From assembly GCA_025330725.1 (NCBI GenBank), contig JAIWND010000017.1, forward strand, positions 434,001 through 498,000: 64,000 nt of DNA. The letters are read 5' to 3'. A program made the translations under genes and the position numbers. This DNA is from Chlamydoabsidia padenii (lineage: Eukaryota; Mucoromycota; Mucoromycetes; Mucorales; Cunninghamellaceae). A model generated the notes under the pieces. It was not told the origin of the DNA. It worked only from the letters and a program-made list of their open reading frames with translations, and did no database searches. Position 1 is the first letter of the stretch, and every line of letters starts with the position of its first letter. Of this stretch, positions 1-12,621 are shown one piece after another.

Positions 1-230
1 GCACCATTGGTGGTAATGACCAAGAAATCACATATTGATCAAGAACAGTTGAACAAACTATCCGAAAACAACAAGGAAGAGGAATCTATGGACCATTATA
101 ATTATTTAAGAAAAAGATCTCGAACAACAACGGACACAGCACAATATTGGATGAATAATAATAATAGTTATTTTACACCGACACTAGACAATACTAATCT
201 CATGTCTTGTTCACCTTTATTCATATCCTC

Positions 231-267
<37 letters not shown>

Positions 268-429
268 CCAATCATGCCACCTATGGTGTATCCACCTAAC
301 AAACGACAAACCATGATGAAAACACTTTTGGGACAAGAGGAATGGTTATATTATTTATACCAACATTCTTCATCAGGTGATCCTTTAATGTTATTCTCCT
401 CCTCATTACCTTCGGTGCCAAGAAAATGA
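1..429 (+). CDS. C-terminal part of an unrecognised polyQ protein (5' truncated by window)
   Basis: An open frame enters from the left edge and stops at 427-429. It encodes a hydrophilic, Asn/Ser/Gln-rich tail with a run of about 12 glutamines (mostly CAA, 231-268), a basic KRSR patch near the start and no membrane segments or catalytic motif. The composition resembles the disordered regions of fungal transcription or RNA-binding factors, but no domain is visible and I do not recognise the family. The true start and upstream exons lie outside the window; the first ATG here (16-18) need not be the initiator. T-rich sequence follows the stop. Confidence 0.55.
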
Positions 430-930
430 TTGGTCTTGTATATAAATATATATCTTTTTTTACACATACTCTAGTCCTCCCCCTCCCCTTTTTACATATG
501 ATTTAGCTTTTTATACTCTACTTTTGTGGATTATAAATTATATATACCTTTGTCAAAAATAAACACAACGCTTTTTTTTTTTTTACCAACTGACTAACGG
601 AAATCATGCAGTTTGAAACCCCGCTATGGAGGGGTGGGAGTGGTTTTACCTTTTTTTTTTTGCCTCTTTTTTTTTATGGGTGATTACACTTTGGACTAGT
701 AGCTGGGGTCATGTTGAGCATCTGACCAACGATGTCATTCAACGTTTGGAGACCACACCACAATGGCGGGGTTTAAACATGTTCCAAATTCACTAAAAAA
801 AAGAGTCAGCTGCGGATCTGATTTTTTCATTTTCTCTTTCTTCTTTCTCATCCTTTTTTATTTTATTAACTGTATCATGAAGAATTGTTGCTTTTGTATT
901 AGTCTTCGGTAAAATAGAATAGACATAAAG
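430..930. other. Intergenic region with two copies of a GC-box/TTTRAA motif
   Basis: No gene is visible. T-homopolymers at 572-584 and 651-675 alternate with two versions of the recurring motif: TTTGAAACCCCGC at about 612-624 and GCGGGGTTTAAAC at about 766-778. Both lie upstream of the four-TM gene and are probably part of its promoter. Confidence 0.4.
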
Positions 931-1647
931 ATGATGACTCGATGTATTAACTCTCATTGTAAACTTAGGACGGCCACTTTAATGTTAGCTCTTTTGGGCA
1001 CCCTCACTCATTTTTACAGTGGGTTGACCTTATCGACAGTGTCCTTTGAAGATTACGATAGTGGAGTTGTATTTGCTCTGACTCTTTATTCTTACCTCTC
1101 TGGTTGGGCATGTTTGGCCGGTGCTATGGGTGTACTCAAGGTAAACTAAAACAACACTTTACGAATGAAAAACTAAAACTCGATATGATATAGAACAATG
1201 TTAAACGATTACGTCTATTCAATGTCTACTACTGGGTTGATTTGGTTTTACATTCCTTTTTTGCTGTTGGTGGTGCGGCCATGCTGTTTGTTTTACATAC
1301 AAACATTTGTGAAGAATTGACGCTACAAGATACTGAATTGGATATGGAAACGTGTGAAGCTGCTTATATCACCAGTGCTTGGATCGTGACCATTGCCATG
1401 GCCCTCAACATGTTACTCAAGGTAAGAAGAAGAAGAAGAAGAAAAAGTTGTTTGACTGACTAATCACTTTATGTATATATAATAGCTTCACTTTGCATTT
1501 GCTATTCACTCTTACTACAAACGTATCCAACAACAAACTACTACTGCTCTCGTCGTGGTCACCATGGATGATGAACAAAAAGAAGAAATCAAGTATGTCG
1601 CTGGCAAAGAATTCATCCCTGATGACAAGAAGACAAGTTTAGTTTAG
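931..1647 (+). CDS. Four-transmembrane hypothetical protein, three exons
   Basis: Exons 931-1140, 1194-1421 and 1486-1647 join in phase 0 (donors GTAAAC and GTAAGA, acceptors TATAG and AATAG) to give 199 residues. Four hydrophobic segments are visible: near residues 14-35, 45-66, 82-105 and 125-150. Exon 2 opens with a positively charged NNVKRLR stretch leading into FNVYYWVDL, and the C-terminus is soluble and charged (DDEQKEE, then FIPDDKK). The topology is tetraspan or MARVEL-like, but the diagnostic CCG motif of tetraspanins is absent, so I call it only a small four-TM fungal protein. AATAAA follows at about 1684. The start is the first ATG after a T-rich leader. Confidence 0.75.
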
Positions 1648-1817
1648 TTTAGTTTATAGTTTATTTTATATGTTTTGTGTAGTCAATAAAGTTATTTATT
1701 TATGAAAAACATGAATGTCTTTTTAATTAAAAATGATGAATAGTATATACAAAGGAGATGGTTTTTAAATATAGTAAGGGAAGGGAGATGTTACACGCCC
1801 AAGGGAGAAATCTATAA

Positions 1818-2483
1818 TTACTCCCTCAAGGATCGCCACCGAGACGATTCGTATTCCCTCAATTGATACATTAATGAGAGATTGGGATTGATATGAGGAG
1901 CGTACTGTTTGACATATCCAAGAGCAGCATAAAGAGAAAGACCTAGCGTGTGCATGACATAGGCAATGACCACTGTCGCCGACCGAGCTAATCCACATTG
2001 ACAATGCACCAATACATTCCCACTACGCATCCGCACCACATCCATCACCGCGTCTTGTAATTCTTGTTGACCTTGATCTTGATTACCCACAATATGATGA
2101 TGCCATGCCCGTTTCTTATATCCCATCGTGATGTTTAAAGCAGGATCCACTTCGGCGGCGACATTAAGGATATATTGGATATTCAGAGCTTGTAATTGTT
2201 GCTGATTATTGACATTGTATTCATCTCCCAAATACACACCTGGAAGAATGGCAACAGGACCATGAGGATAGTAACGGAGGGTGGGTGAAGGAGGAGGGTG
2301 GAGGGTGGAGGGTAAGAGGCATAAGGATAGGTTCTTGTTCTTGCGTCGTCTTTGTGCAAGTGTGCTCGATAGATTCGCTGATAATGGTCGTCTAGGGAAA
2401 AGGTCTTGGGTAGGTAGAGAAGGTGTACTATAATTAGGTGATGGTATCATTAGATATAAAGAAAAGAAAGATCTTATATGCAA
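1818..2483 (-). CDS. Dual-specificity protein phosphatase
   Basis: Single-exon frame of 221 codons. The cysteine-phosphatase signature HCQCGLARS (HCxxGxxRS) sits near residues 160-168, with catalytic Cys about 161 and Arg about 167. It is preceded by the DUSP core (PVAILPGVYLGDEYN, then ILNVAAEV), and an Asp in NQDQGQQ is a candidate general acid. The C-terminal half (SLYAALGYVK..., INPNLSLMYQLREYE) is the typical DUSP ending. The N-terminal 70 residues are basic and low-complexity and probably disordered. A second in-frame Met at about residue 12 is an alternative start. Such enzymes dephosphorylate MAP kinases (Msg5/Pmp1 type); the substrate here is inference. A GAGTTTAAACACCG motif lies just upstream at 2521-2534. 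Confidence 0.88.
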   Translation of the reverse strand: MHIRSFFSLYLMIPSPNYSTPSLPTQDLFPRRPLSANLSSTLAQRRRKNKNLSLCLLPSTLHPPPSPTLRYYPHGPVAILPGVYLGDEYNVNNQQQLQALNIQYILNVAAEVDPALNITMGYKKRAWHHHIVGNQDQGQQELQDAVMDVVRMRSGNVLVHCQCGLARSATVVIAYVMHTLGLSLYAALGYVKQYAPHINPNLSLMYQLREYESSRWRSLRE

Positions 2484-2707
2484 AAAGAAAAGAAAAGAAA
2501 AGAACCATTTTATAGCTTGAGGAGTTTAAACACCGAATGATGTGCAACCAAGGTTTAATTGCTTTTCCCCTGTTCCATACAACAACAAACAATATGTTAA
2601 ATCAACAACATCCTTCCATATTGGCATGTGTGACAGTTTTATCATAATCAGGTCGATCATGAAACAACCCTTAATTTTATTTTTTTGTAAAAATAAGTTC
2701 CAAATGT

Positions 2708-4248
<1,541 letters not shown>

Positions 4249-4560
4249 TGTATATACGAGTTAAAAAAAAAAAAAAGAAGATTTAATTAGATAAGAAGAT
4301 CAAGTAAGAGTGGAGTAGGAATCAATGTGGTTGTAACAGTAAAAAGCATCGAGAGATCGTAAGTAATGATGGAAAAAGGAGAGAAAGAGAGAGGGGGAAA
4401 AAGGGAGAATGGACCTTTTTAAAAACAGAGAGTGGCGGGGTTTGAACATTGTCAAGCGATCTCGCCAATACAACGGCCCGATGCATGTATGTAATGGGAA
4501 GAAGTGTGTTTTATCAATGTGTCTATATAAAAAGTGTGTATGTCATCATCTACTACTAGT

Positions 4561-5138
4561 CTATTCTACTTTATCATTTTCTTGAGCCTTGATGACAATA
4601 TCCGCCATGGCCCGATTGAGTTCTTGTTGTTTGAGTTGTTCGTTTTCCATAATGATGGCTAGTAATGGTGAATCTTGAGGTAAATTTTGTCGTACCTTTT
4701 GCATTCCCTGACTCATCCCCAAGAGTCCCCCAAATGCCAAACCAGTAAATGTACCGACTAAAAAAACGAGATTTAAAAAAAGAAACGAATAGATAGATAT
4801 AAAACTTACGTATAGCAGGAATGGCGGTGCGTTTTTTACCCATGGCATGTCTTGACTTTGCTGTTTTTTAAAAAAACCCGGGGTTAATAGTTTTATCGAC
4901 TTTTTCTAGGTTTGACTTACACCACATGCGTCCAGATACACCTAGAGCAGCTGCACCCACCGAAGCTTTAAGAGCAATATATGAAAAAAAAAAAAGTGTT
5001 AATCAGAAAAAGTGGTAAGAAGGGAGTTTTACCATATGTGATGAGATGAAACACCGCTGATCGTATCACTGTGAGTTCCTCTTGGTTAGGTTTGTAGTGT
5101 AAAAGTCGTTGTTTGATAATATCTTCGCGGCTCGTCAT
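4561..5138 (-). CDS. Small putative membrane protein with glycine-zipper segment
   Basis: Four exons (complement of 4561-4757, 4810-4860, 4921-4965, 5033-5138) join in phase to 132 residues starting MTSREDIIKQ. The middle contains one Ala/Gly-rich hydrophobic segment (KASVGAAALGVSG) and a second one with glycine-zipper spacing (LGTFTGLAFGGLLGMSQGM); the C-terminus is a charged helix (MENEQLKQQELNRAMADIVIKAQ). The shape suggests a small inner-membrane or mitochondrial protein, but I do not recognise the family. The longer unspliced readings across the last intron are artefacts of intron retention. Its 5' end lies about 170 bp from the divergent TMEM198-like gene, so the two may share a promoter. 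Confidence 0.7.
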
Positions 5139-5312
5139 GAAGGAAAAGGAATTAGAGAAAATTAGGATTTTTTAGGGTTGTTGTTTTTCCCTCCACTCAC
5201 ACATTTCAATCGCCGAACAAAGAAATCGTCCCTTTCTTTTTGATTATGCTTAACCTACTTTTATAAAAAGAGAGAGAGAAAAACATCTTGTTTTATTTAG
5301 TTTCTACAAAAT

Positions 5313-6390
5313 ATGTTGTTTCGTTTATTATTGACTGTCTGGACAGTTTCTTTCTGTTGTTTGCCTAAAGTCGTAGCTCATCAAACGGTATGTGTTTATA
5401 CTTCACCTACTACTACTACTACTACCCCTCACCTGGCTAAACAGTGGTATCATACCGCCACTACTCCTAGTGAACCTTCTCCCACTTTATGTTATATCAA
5501 ACCTTTACCTGAATCTCCACCTCCACCTCTACCTACAGGTAAGATTTAAAAAAAAAAAAAAAACCAGAAAGGGGGCTCGTCGAGGTTTCAACTTGTGGAC
5601 CCTTTTTTTTTTTTTATTTGACAGGAAATCAGGAACCTTATGATGAAGGGATCCAACCCCATTGGATCCTCCTATCCACCCTATGTATCTTACTAGCTGT
5701 TTTCTTCATTGTCTTTTCATTCCAATACTTCATCATCACCATTGCCGCCGTGGGCTTTGTCTTTGCTAGTAAGTTTTTGTTTCAACATTGTGCCAACGTC
5801 TTTCTCATTTCTTTTTTTTAATAGGCGGACTGACCTGGGTGTTGTTGACATTGGCAGAATCCAAAGAAGGCTACCCCTCAGCAACCATTGTGTATACCTG
5901 CAGCAGCCTGGGTGCCGGCGTGGTGGTCGCAGGAGCAGCCATCTTGAGCTGGCGATGCGCCCTCCCCTTTATCGGTGGCATCAGTGGATTCCTTTTGGGC
6001 ATGTACATATGGATGTGGCGTGCCGATCATGTCATTCTTAATGTGTATGCTCGCATGTTCACCGCCGTCGGAATCGGGGCCGTCCTTGCCGTGCTGACAT
6101 TTGTCGTGGAATCCATGGTCATTGTCATTGCCACGTCATTCTTGGGTGGGTTCTTGTTCATCTTGGGCCTGGATATCATCTTGCATACCGGTTTGCTGCA
6201 AGCCATTCGGTCTCTTGTGAACGTCAACCCGTTTCGTACCGTCGAGTACCATGTCGATAACAAGATATATGGTATGCTGGGGGCTATTTTAGCAGTTTTC
6301 TTTGTCAGTGTGGTGTTACAGTCGTATTTACATCGTGGGCGACGGTTTGGGGTGAGTATTGTAGAAGTCTTGGAACCCCCTGTGCATTGA
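5313..6390 (+). CDS. TMEM198/DUF4203-like multi-pass membrane protein
   Basis: Exons 5313-5538, 5625-5768 and 5825-6390 join to 311 residues. The N-terminus is a signal peptide (MLFRLLLTVWTVSFCC, cleavage likely after VVA) followed by a short Thr/Pro-rich lumenal stretch. About seven hydrophobic segments follow, with the glycine-rich repeats typical of the DUF4203/TMEM198 family (FIGGISGFLLG, SFLGGFLFILGLDIIL). The last segment is followed by a short basic tail (HRGRRFG). Exon 3 is clearly more GC-rich than its neighbours. Function in fungi is unknown; animal TMEM198 is a Wnt-signalling membrane protein, which should not be transferred here. Confidence 0.8.
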
Positions 6391-6512
6391 TCGGAGTTTG
6401 GATCTTTCTCGGGGATTTTTTTTTTTTTTTTTGCTTCTGGTAGTAGTAGTCAAATAAAATAATTCTTTTTTTTTTCTTTTCTTTACCTTTTTATGCATGG
6501 TACCATGTTGAC

Positions 6513-7853
6513 ATGAATTTCAAGTCACTCCAAACCCATCACGCGGATCTGAAGAATCCTCAATTTCATTTTACGAATGCTCAGTACCACCAATTTGAAA
6601 TCACCACGATAATATGTTCATGCATCAGTATGGTGGCGGCAGTGATGGTGATAGGAATTTATGGTTATTTGTGTGTACACAATCCGTATGATGCTAATCG
6701 GGTATCGTTGCATTGTGTGATTGCATCTACGGTTTTTTCCTTTATCTGCCAAGCGATTAATCTAGCTGCCTTGAGATCAAATGTCAATAGCCAATTCTGT
6801 ACTGTGTTTCGTATTCTCAACAATCTAGTTTCATTCGAAGCCAGTTGTCTATTGGCCTTGGTGGGTGTGTACTTGATGCTGGTATTCTATTTCAATATCC
6901 GACACTGGCCCTGGCGTCCTGAATATATCCTTTTTCCTGTCTCGATTGTCTATACTGTAATTGGAAATATCACAGGGTTTATACAAAATGGTGTTCCTGA
7001 AGGTTTTATGATACTCTTTTCATCAACAAAAGAAGAATGCTGGTAAGTCCCCTCTCTCTCTCGAAAAGAGATGACGACTTAGTCTTTTTTTGTTTTGTTT
7101 TTGTATATAGGTACTTTAGTAACTTTATTGACCGAATGTATACAGAGGATGCTTGGGTTTATAGCTATTGTTTTCTATTTTTTATAACGGTTTTTTCATT
7201 CATCTGTTCCTTGATGGCAATGTACAAAGTGCATGCTGATAAAATGGCCAATCAGGATCGGTTGATTGCGATTGCTTCAAGGAACAGTGAACACTCCTTC
7301 TTACACTCGCCCATGGAACCGGGAAAAGACAATAACCTGATTGAGCGTAAGATTATCTCTGTAAAAAGGATCATCGCTCGTAATACTCGAGAAGATTCTT
7401 TTTCAAAGATTGTCTTTCGAAGTCTCTTGTATCCACTCAGTAAGTGCATAATTCAAAAAAAAAAAAAATGCATTTCAAATCCCGATAAATGTTTCAAATC
7501 CCGGCTCGTCTGTATAGCCCCCTTTATAGGTAAAAAGAAAGAAAGAGATGATGGAATCAAAACTTAATCATGTCTGCATAGTTCATATATGGGGATTTGG
7601 GCTACAGATGTATTTAATCGATGATAATCATCATGCTAATTTTGGCATTGCAATGATGATTATCATCTTGACCCGATTGGAGGGTACACTGATTGCAGGT
7701 ATATTCTTTATGGATCCATCAGTGCTCAAGTTATTGAAAGACTTGAGGTTAAAAATCTCAAGCTGTTTTCTTTCCTCTGATCCGCCGGTCATTGACACCA
7801 ATCAACCAAACACTTTAACTTCTAGTCGCGAGCCTTTTTCCTCATTGACATAA
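6513..7853 (+). CDS. Seven-transmembrane receptor, Git3/cAMP-receptor-like GPCR
   Basis: Three exons (6513-7042, 7111-7439, 7582-7853) give 376 residues in consistent phase. TM1 begins at about residue 28 (ICSCISMVAAVMVIGIYGYL); five TMs lie in exon 1 and the start of exon 2 (EDAWVYSYCFLFFITVFSFICSLMAMYKVH), then a long basic third cytoplasmic loop (ERKIISVKRIIARN), and the last TMs cross into exon 3 (IHIWGFGLQMYL, FGIAMMIIILTRLEGTLIAGIFFMDP). Conserved Cys in the first and second extracellular regions could form the usual disulphide. The layout fits the fungal glucose/cAMP-receptor-like class (Git3/Gpr1/Car group); the ligand is unknown. Intron 2 is unusually long (about 142 nt). Confidence 0.75.
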
Positions 7854-9078
7854 ATATGTGCAATCTGAGTTTAGGCTTTTATCACTTAAAACAATGACTT
7901 GTCATTCTTAAAAAGCATATCGTATTAGGCAATTATTACAAAAATGGTAATATGTTCCTTTCTTTTGAATTAGCCCATGTAGGTATTAAAAGACACTTTG
8001 ATGGTGAATACTTTTTTTTTTCCTGAACCTTTTTTACTTGTTAAACGAATACAATCAAGAAAAGAATATGTTTCTTTTTTCGAAAAGAGATAAGACGAAA
8101 TGAGGAACCAACCAGCAGCATTGAGCGGAGTTTCTTCGGTTGGTTTTACAAGATCCGGTGATGAGGGTAAATCATCTTGATAGATCTCAACTAATTGTTG
8201 CTGCAAAACAACCTTATTGGTGTTACACCTGGTTTAGATCAGCTTTTGGTACATGACAGCATATAGTTAACAAGATGTGCATGAAATGATTGTCATTGTG
8301 TGTGTGGGCTGATTTTGAAATCAGGGAGACTCTCAACGAGTGATTGTAGATGATCAATCTCTGCATGATTCATTTTGTTAACTAAATAGGAACATATAAC
8401 GTGATTCTCTCATTAATGGGATCAAAAGATTATAGTTTCATTGTTGCATTGTGAGTGGTGGACCGAGAATATCAGATTCCAAGATTATTACATATTTGAT
8501 TTTAATGTAACCCCACATCCCAGCAGGCGAGGTTTGAAAATAATCTCGATCATCGAGAGAGTCTCTTTTTTTGCATAGACACTCTCTTCTTGAAACAGAA
8601 ACATTCGAATAATGATGATGTACATATTCATGCGATGTATTTTGTCATTGTTTAATACAGGGCTGTATGATAATCTCTATATACAAAGATAGATAGATCC
8701 CGCTGATGCACGTGGCACCACAATCATTTTTTTTTTTTTTTTTTTTTTTTTGCAATGATAAGCACGGTGAGAATAAGTCGCATGTGATCTAAATGAGGGA
8801 AAAAAAACTCTCTCACAACTGGTATGTCAACTTTTCCGTCAAAAAAAATAAAATTTTAAGTTTTTCGGTCCCGCCAATCAAGTTTCCCGTTCTTTCAGAT
8901 CTATAAAAAGGGAGAATGAGATTGGATTTCTGCTCTTTTTCTTCTTTTTTCTTTTCCTTTCCTTTCTTTTTTCCCTGTAGCACTTTTATATATATATATA
9001 TATCTTGATCATCATTACATATCCCCCTATCTTCAATCTCTTTGTTTCAACTCACCCCTTAATACACACTTTTATACA
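7854..9078. other. Intergenic region with unresolved exon-like frame and T-tract
   Basis: About 1.2 kb without a gene I can support. On the minus strand, 8095-8206 reads as a plausible exon (QQLVEIYQDDLPSSPDLVKP), preceded by a TTTTGCAG acceptor-like site, but I cannot connect it to a start or to other exons. A 24-T tract lies near 8728-8751. GGTCCCGCC and TTTCCCG near 8868-8890 precede the GATA gene, whose 5' region also has a TATA-like TATATATATATATA at 8989-9002. Confidence 0.35.
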
Positions 9079-9942
9079 ATGCTCCAAACCATGAAGGAAG
9101 AAAAGTAAGGTCTCCTTTCTAATCAATGTGATCCTAACACTTTTTTTTTTTCTTTGTTTACATTATAGTCAGGGACGGTTTGTTTTACCACCCATCAGTG
9201 CACTTGATGAATACAAACCACCCCACTTGTCACCAGTGTCACCTCCTCGTACCTCTTTTGAAAAGATCATGATAAGCGACAATCCTCAACAACAACAAGC
9301 TTTACGAACCATATCATCAGACGCGGATCAAGTGGTACAACATGCTCATAGTCTATGTGATAATATGACTCACTATAAACCATATCTCTTATCGACCACC
9401 CAACATGCGGAATTACAGCCTTGGATGGATGACATGATCGGAAAGGCTAATCAGGTTTTAAATGCTTTGCTACGATTACGAAAACATCAGATGATAGCTG
9501 CTCCCATCCCTAAACACTATGCCACATTGACTCGATCGTCACCACCACCACCTTCTTTACCTTCACCTCCTTCTTCGGCTAGGATCACTATCACTAAACG
9601 AGACTGGCCATCACAGCAACAACATTTTTATCATAAAAACAATATCGCCAGTATTCCATCTAGGCAAAGAAAAAGAGGGGTAAAGTAGTTGATGAAAAAC
9701 AATGAATAGTCAGTGATGCTAATTCTTTTGGGTGTTAGAAACGTGCGACATTTCAAGGTAGATGCCATTCTTGTAATATCTCGGAAACTCCAGAATGGCG
9801 ACGTGGTCCCGATGGTGCTAGAACTCTTTGTAATGCCTGTGGTTTACGTAAGTAAAAACTCGCACACACTTGTCATGAATCTCATTGTCTTTTTTTAGAT
9901 TATGCTAAATTAGCTAGGAAAAAGGATGCTCATGTGGTTTAA
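9079..9942 (+). CDS. GATA-type zinc-finger transcription factor, NsdD-like
   Basis: Four exons (9079-9104, 9169-9679, 9739-9847, 9899-9942) give 229 residues. The C-terminus is one GATA finger, CHSC-x18-CNAC (type IVb), with [21 protein letters not shown], followed by [11 protein letters not shown]; the finger is split by the last intron. This end matches the NsdD/SreP-like 18-residue-loop class, not the 17-residue AreA class. The N-terminal region (ILPPIS-like [10 protein letters not shown], then [21 protein letters not shown]) is helical and Pro/Ser-rich, as in NsdD homologues. It would bind GATA sites in the nucleus; NsdD controls sexual development in ascomycetes, which is only a hint here. 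At 229 residues it is short for the family. Confidence 0.85.
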
Positions 9943-10905
9943 AATCACCACCCACACCATACACACATACCCCCCTCTATATATGATTAACCCTTCTTCT
10001 TTAATAATACACTGTTTGTAATTATAGCCATTCCCCCCCCCCTCCCTTTACAATAATAAAGAAAACCCACATTCTCTATTTGTTTAATCTGTATTTGTCA
10101 AGTTTTGGCAGTTTATTCCTTAAAGGGATGGGAACTTTAATTTCCCCCTCCTTCTAAAACCTTAATAAACTCCGACTTTTTTTTTTTACTTGATAAACAA
10201 CTTGATCCATCTACGTTTTACTGCACCTTGCTTTTATTTTCCCATGTGCTCTCCCCACGTATGGTTAAAAAAGAAAAATGTTGGTTAGATAGAGGGTACG
10301 TGGATAGTGTTGGGTTTGTTGTAAAAGATCTTAGATAAAAGAAAGAGAGAGAGGGAAAGACCAATCATCTCCGACTTGTTTTTAATGCGATCTCTCTTTG
10401 AACTTCCTATCTTGTCAAAGATTTCCCTTTTTAAGCTTTTCTTTTGAGAGATCGCATAAATTGTTTGCCCGATTCTACCATTGTACCGTATTGACAACTT
10501 CCACGTAGTACAGTTTTGGCTATTGTTATTGATGGTCTTGTTGTTCATCATGATATAAAATCAAAAGCGTGCATCTTTATTATCGAGTTCATATAGGAGA
10601 GGAATGCTATACTAGAATGATCACCCAAGAAAAAGCCATTTCCAATAGTGTGGAAGCTAATTTGACAAGATTCACTATGTGTTCATTTGACAGAAGCCCA
10701 TAAAGATTGTCAATGGATGATGATGGTGCCACTCTTTCTTTCTTTTAGTGGTTGACCATGTGTTGGTTTCCTACTACAAATTAGAGATGAGCCCTCCTGT
10801 CTATTCCTAATTATTATGTACCTAATTACAAACCTTTAAATCTGCTGGGACCATGATGTTTGGGTCGCTGTGGTCTTTGTATGTGTTGAGGATTCATAAA
10901 GTACC
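9943..10905. other. Intergenic, mostly low-complexity
   Basis: No supported gene. A minus-strand frame of 88 codons at 10285-10551 (Asn-rich start, then Lys-rich) has no recognisable domain and no splice context. The plus strand shows C- and T-runs (10027-10036, 10178-10187). Confidence 0.3.
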
Positions 10906-10907
10906 TT

Positions 10908-11422
10908 TGAGAGGGAATTGCTAGGCGCATGGAATGTTGGTGTTCGGCGTTTGAAAATGCAGTTTCCTTCAGTCTAGAAAAAAATAAACTAATCATGGTC
11001 GCAAAGGACAAGTGCAAAGTCATTGCAAGCTTGAACTAACTGACACAAGGGTTTTGGGAGGCTTGGCTTTTGTGGTAGAGTGTGTTGGCAATATACTACA
11101 GTATTCACATGACCACTTTAATCATTAGCATCCGTTCATCATTGAGCGAGTAGAGCCCTTTCCAAATTTTAGTAGAGGCAGACGGGATCTGAAAATGAAG
11201 TCTGGTTCCTCTTCGTACCTTTTTTTCCCCCCCTTGCAAATGACTTGTAAAAGTCATCGCAAGCGTGGGCTGACTGATACAAGGAACTTGGTGCTTGTAT
11301 TTTGCGGTAACGAATGTTGGAAATATACCATGGTATCCACATGGCCACTTTAATCATTAGCACCTGCTGACAGTTGAGCGAGTGGTGCTCTTACAAAATT
11401 CCGTGCGTCTAGCATTTCCCCT
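10908..11422. mobile_element. Non-autonomous element with terminal inverted repeats (copy A)
   Basis: The left end (about 10911) reads GAGGGAATTGCTAGGCGCAT... and the right end (to about 11422), reverse-complemented, reads AGGGGAAATGCTAGACGCAC..., an imperfect inverted repeat of about 27 bp. Inside, two diverged tandem units of about 240 bp are visible. Each contains a ...GACACAAGG/GATACAAGG... stretch, then ACTTTAATCATTAGCA and TTGAGCGAGT (11118-11156 and 11347-11383). No coding frame survives. I infer a MITE-like or internally deleted DNA transposon; no clear target-site duplication is seen. Copy B lies at 14070-14547. Confidence 0.5.
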
Positions 11423-11663
11423 AGTAAGATACCAATACTAATGTCAGCGACTTGGCTGGGCAGGAGTAAAAGCCCAACTCCTTTTTTTCTTTGTTTCCCT
11501 TCCAGCTCAATTACACAACAACAACAACAAAAGAAGAGTCACTAAATATCTTTTGATCATTTTACAGTGCATCATTCCAATCATTAATATAATTCAAGCA
11601 AGTCAATAAGAGTATAAAGTATGTTTTTTTATTGAGATATCAAATAATCATAAAAGAATAAAG

Positions 11664-12621
11664 CTATACTATATATATATATATATTACATATACCCCAA
11701 TCCAGATAAGTAAGACCAGATGAAGTGGCACCGAGTCGAACTTTGTTTATATCATCCTGATCCAATGTAACCGGTAAAGGGTGACCTAAATATATATAAT
11801 CCAGGCGAGGACAAGCTAAAATCATCTTTTCTAACCACCCAGTAGGCAACACCCATTTGCAATCCAAACACAGTCGACGTAGATTATCCAAGTTCCATAT
11901 CCCCACATCATATTCCACCTTACACCCGCGCAGTTAGAGCTCTTCAAGTTGAGGCTGTACTTCCACAAAGCGTCGTAGTGCATCATGCTCTATAGGATAT
12001 TTGTTTGATCCAAATCCAGTGAGAGTCAGTTTCTTTAGCCGGCAACCTAGGATGGGTGACAAGAGTCCGTTGTGATCGGTGGTGAGGCTGAGTAAGGACA
12101 AATTTCGTCCCAACAGAGTCAAGGTGTCGCCGGTGATATTGTACGTGTTAACCAGGGTGAGTGTTGTGAGCTATGGACAACGGTAAGTAATTTCGTTCAT
12201 GTCCGCGTTCTCGAGTGCATCTTCTTCAAGTATTAATTCTTCGACTTTTAGGGTCCATTCCAACAACGATGCGGCGTAAATCAAAATACGAATCAACAAA
12301 CGGCAAACCATACATACAGCAAAATAATAACTTACGTATATGAGAGCCCAATGGCACTGGATGGAGTTGAGAACAAGATTTGGCTAGATGGAGACTATTT
12401 AAAACTGGTTCCGCTGTGTATAACTGTGAATCTTCATAATGGATGGGTGAATACCATAACTTTGGGTTTGTCACCGCGTAAAAGACTTTGTTGACCAAAG
12501 TACATTGTAGTATATCCTTCTTGTCAGTAACATGAGTTATAATCAACTCCAATAGTTCAAATGGGATGTGTTGATGATTGTCGTCCATAAAGAAGAGGAG
12601 GAAGAAAAAGAAAAAGAACAT
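11664..12621 (-). pseudogene. Decayed F-box/leucine-rich-repeat protein gene
   Basis: Read on the minus strand, the N-terminus is an F-box (HIPFELLELIITHVTDKKDILQ...LVNKVFY...PKLWYSP) followed by ...LGSHIRKL, the usual start of Mucorales F-box/LRR proteins. LRR-like segments follow: LLEWTLKVEELILEE, LTTLTLVNTYNITGDTL, LSLLSLTTDHNGLLSP, RRLCLDCKWVLPTGWLEKM. Three lesions break it: a frame change between HIRKL and the first LRR (about 12240-12340), an in-frame TAG at about 12173 (after YRCP), and an in-frame TAA at about 11936 (after LEEL). The LRR array stops early (GICNIYIYIV), where TA-repeats begin. Splicing could explain one lesion but not all, so I call a pseudogene. Confidence 0.7.

Noticed and set aside
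4574..4843. Alternative minus-strand reading of the small membrane protein
   Set aside because: Produced by reading through an intron in the wrong frame; the four-exon model keeps phase throughout.
10285..10551. 88-codon minus-strand frame
   Set aside because: No recognisable domain and no start or splice context.
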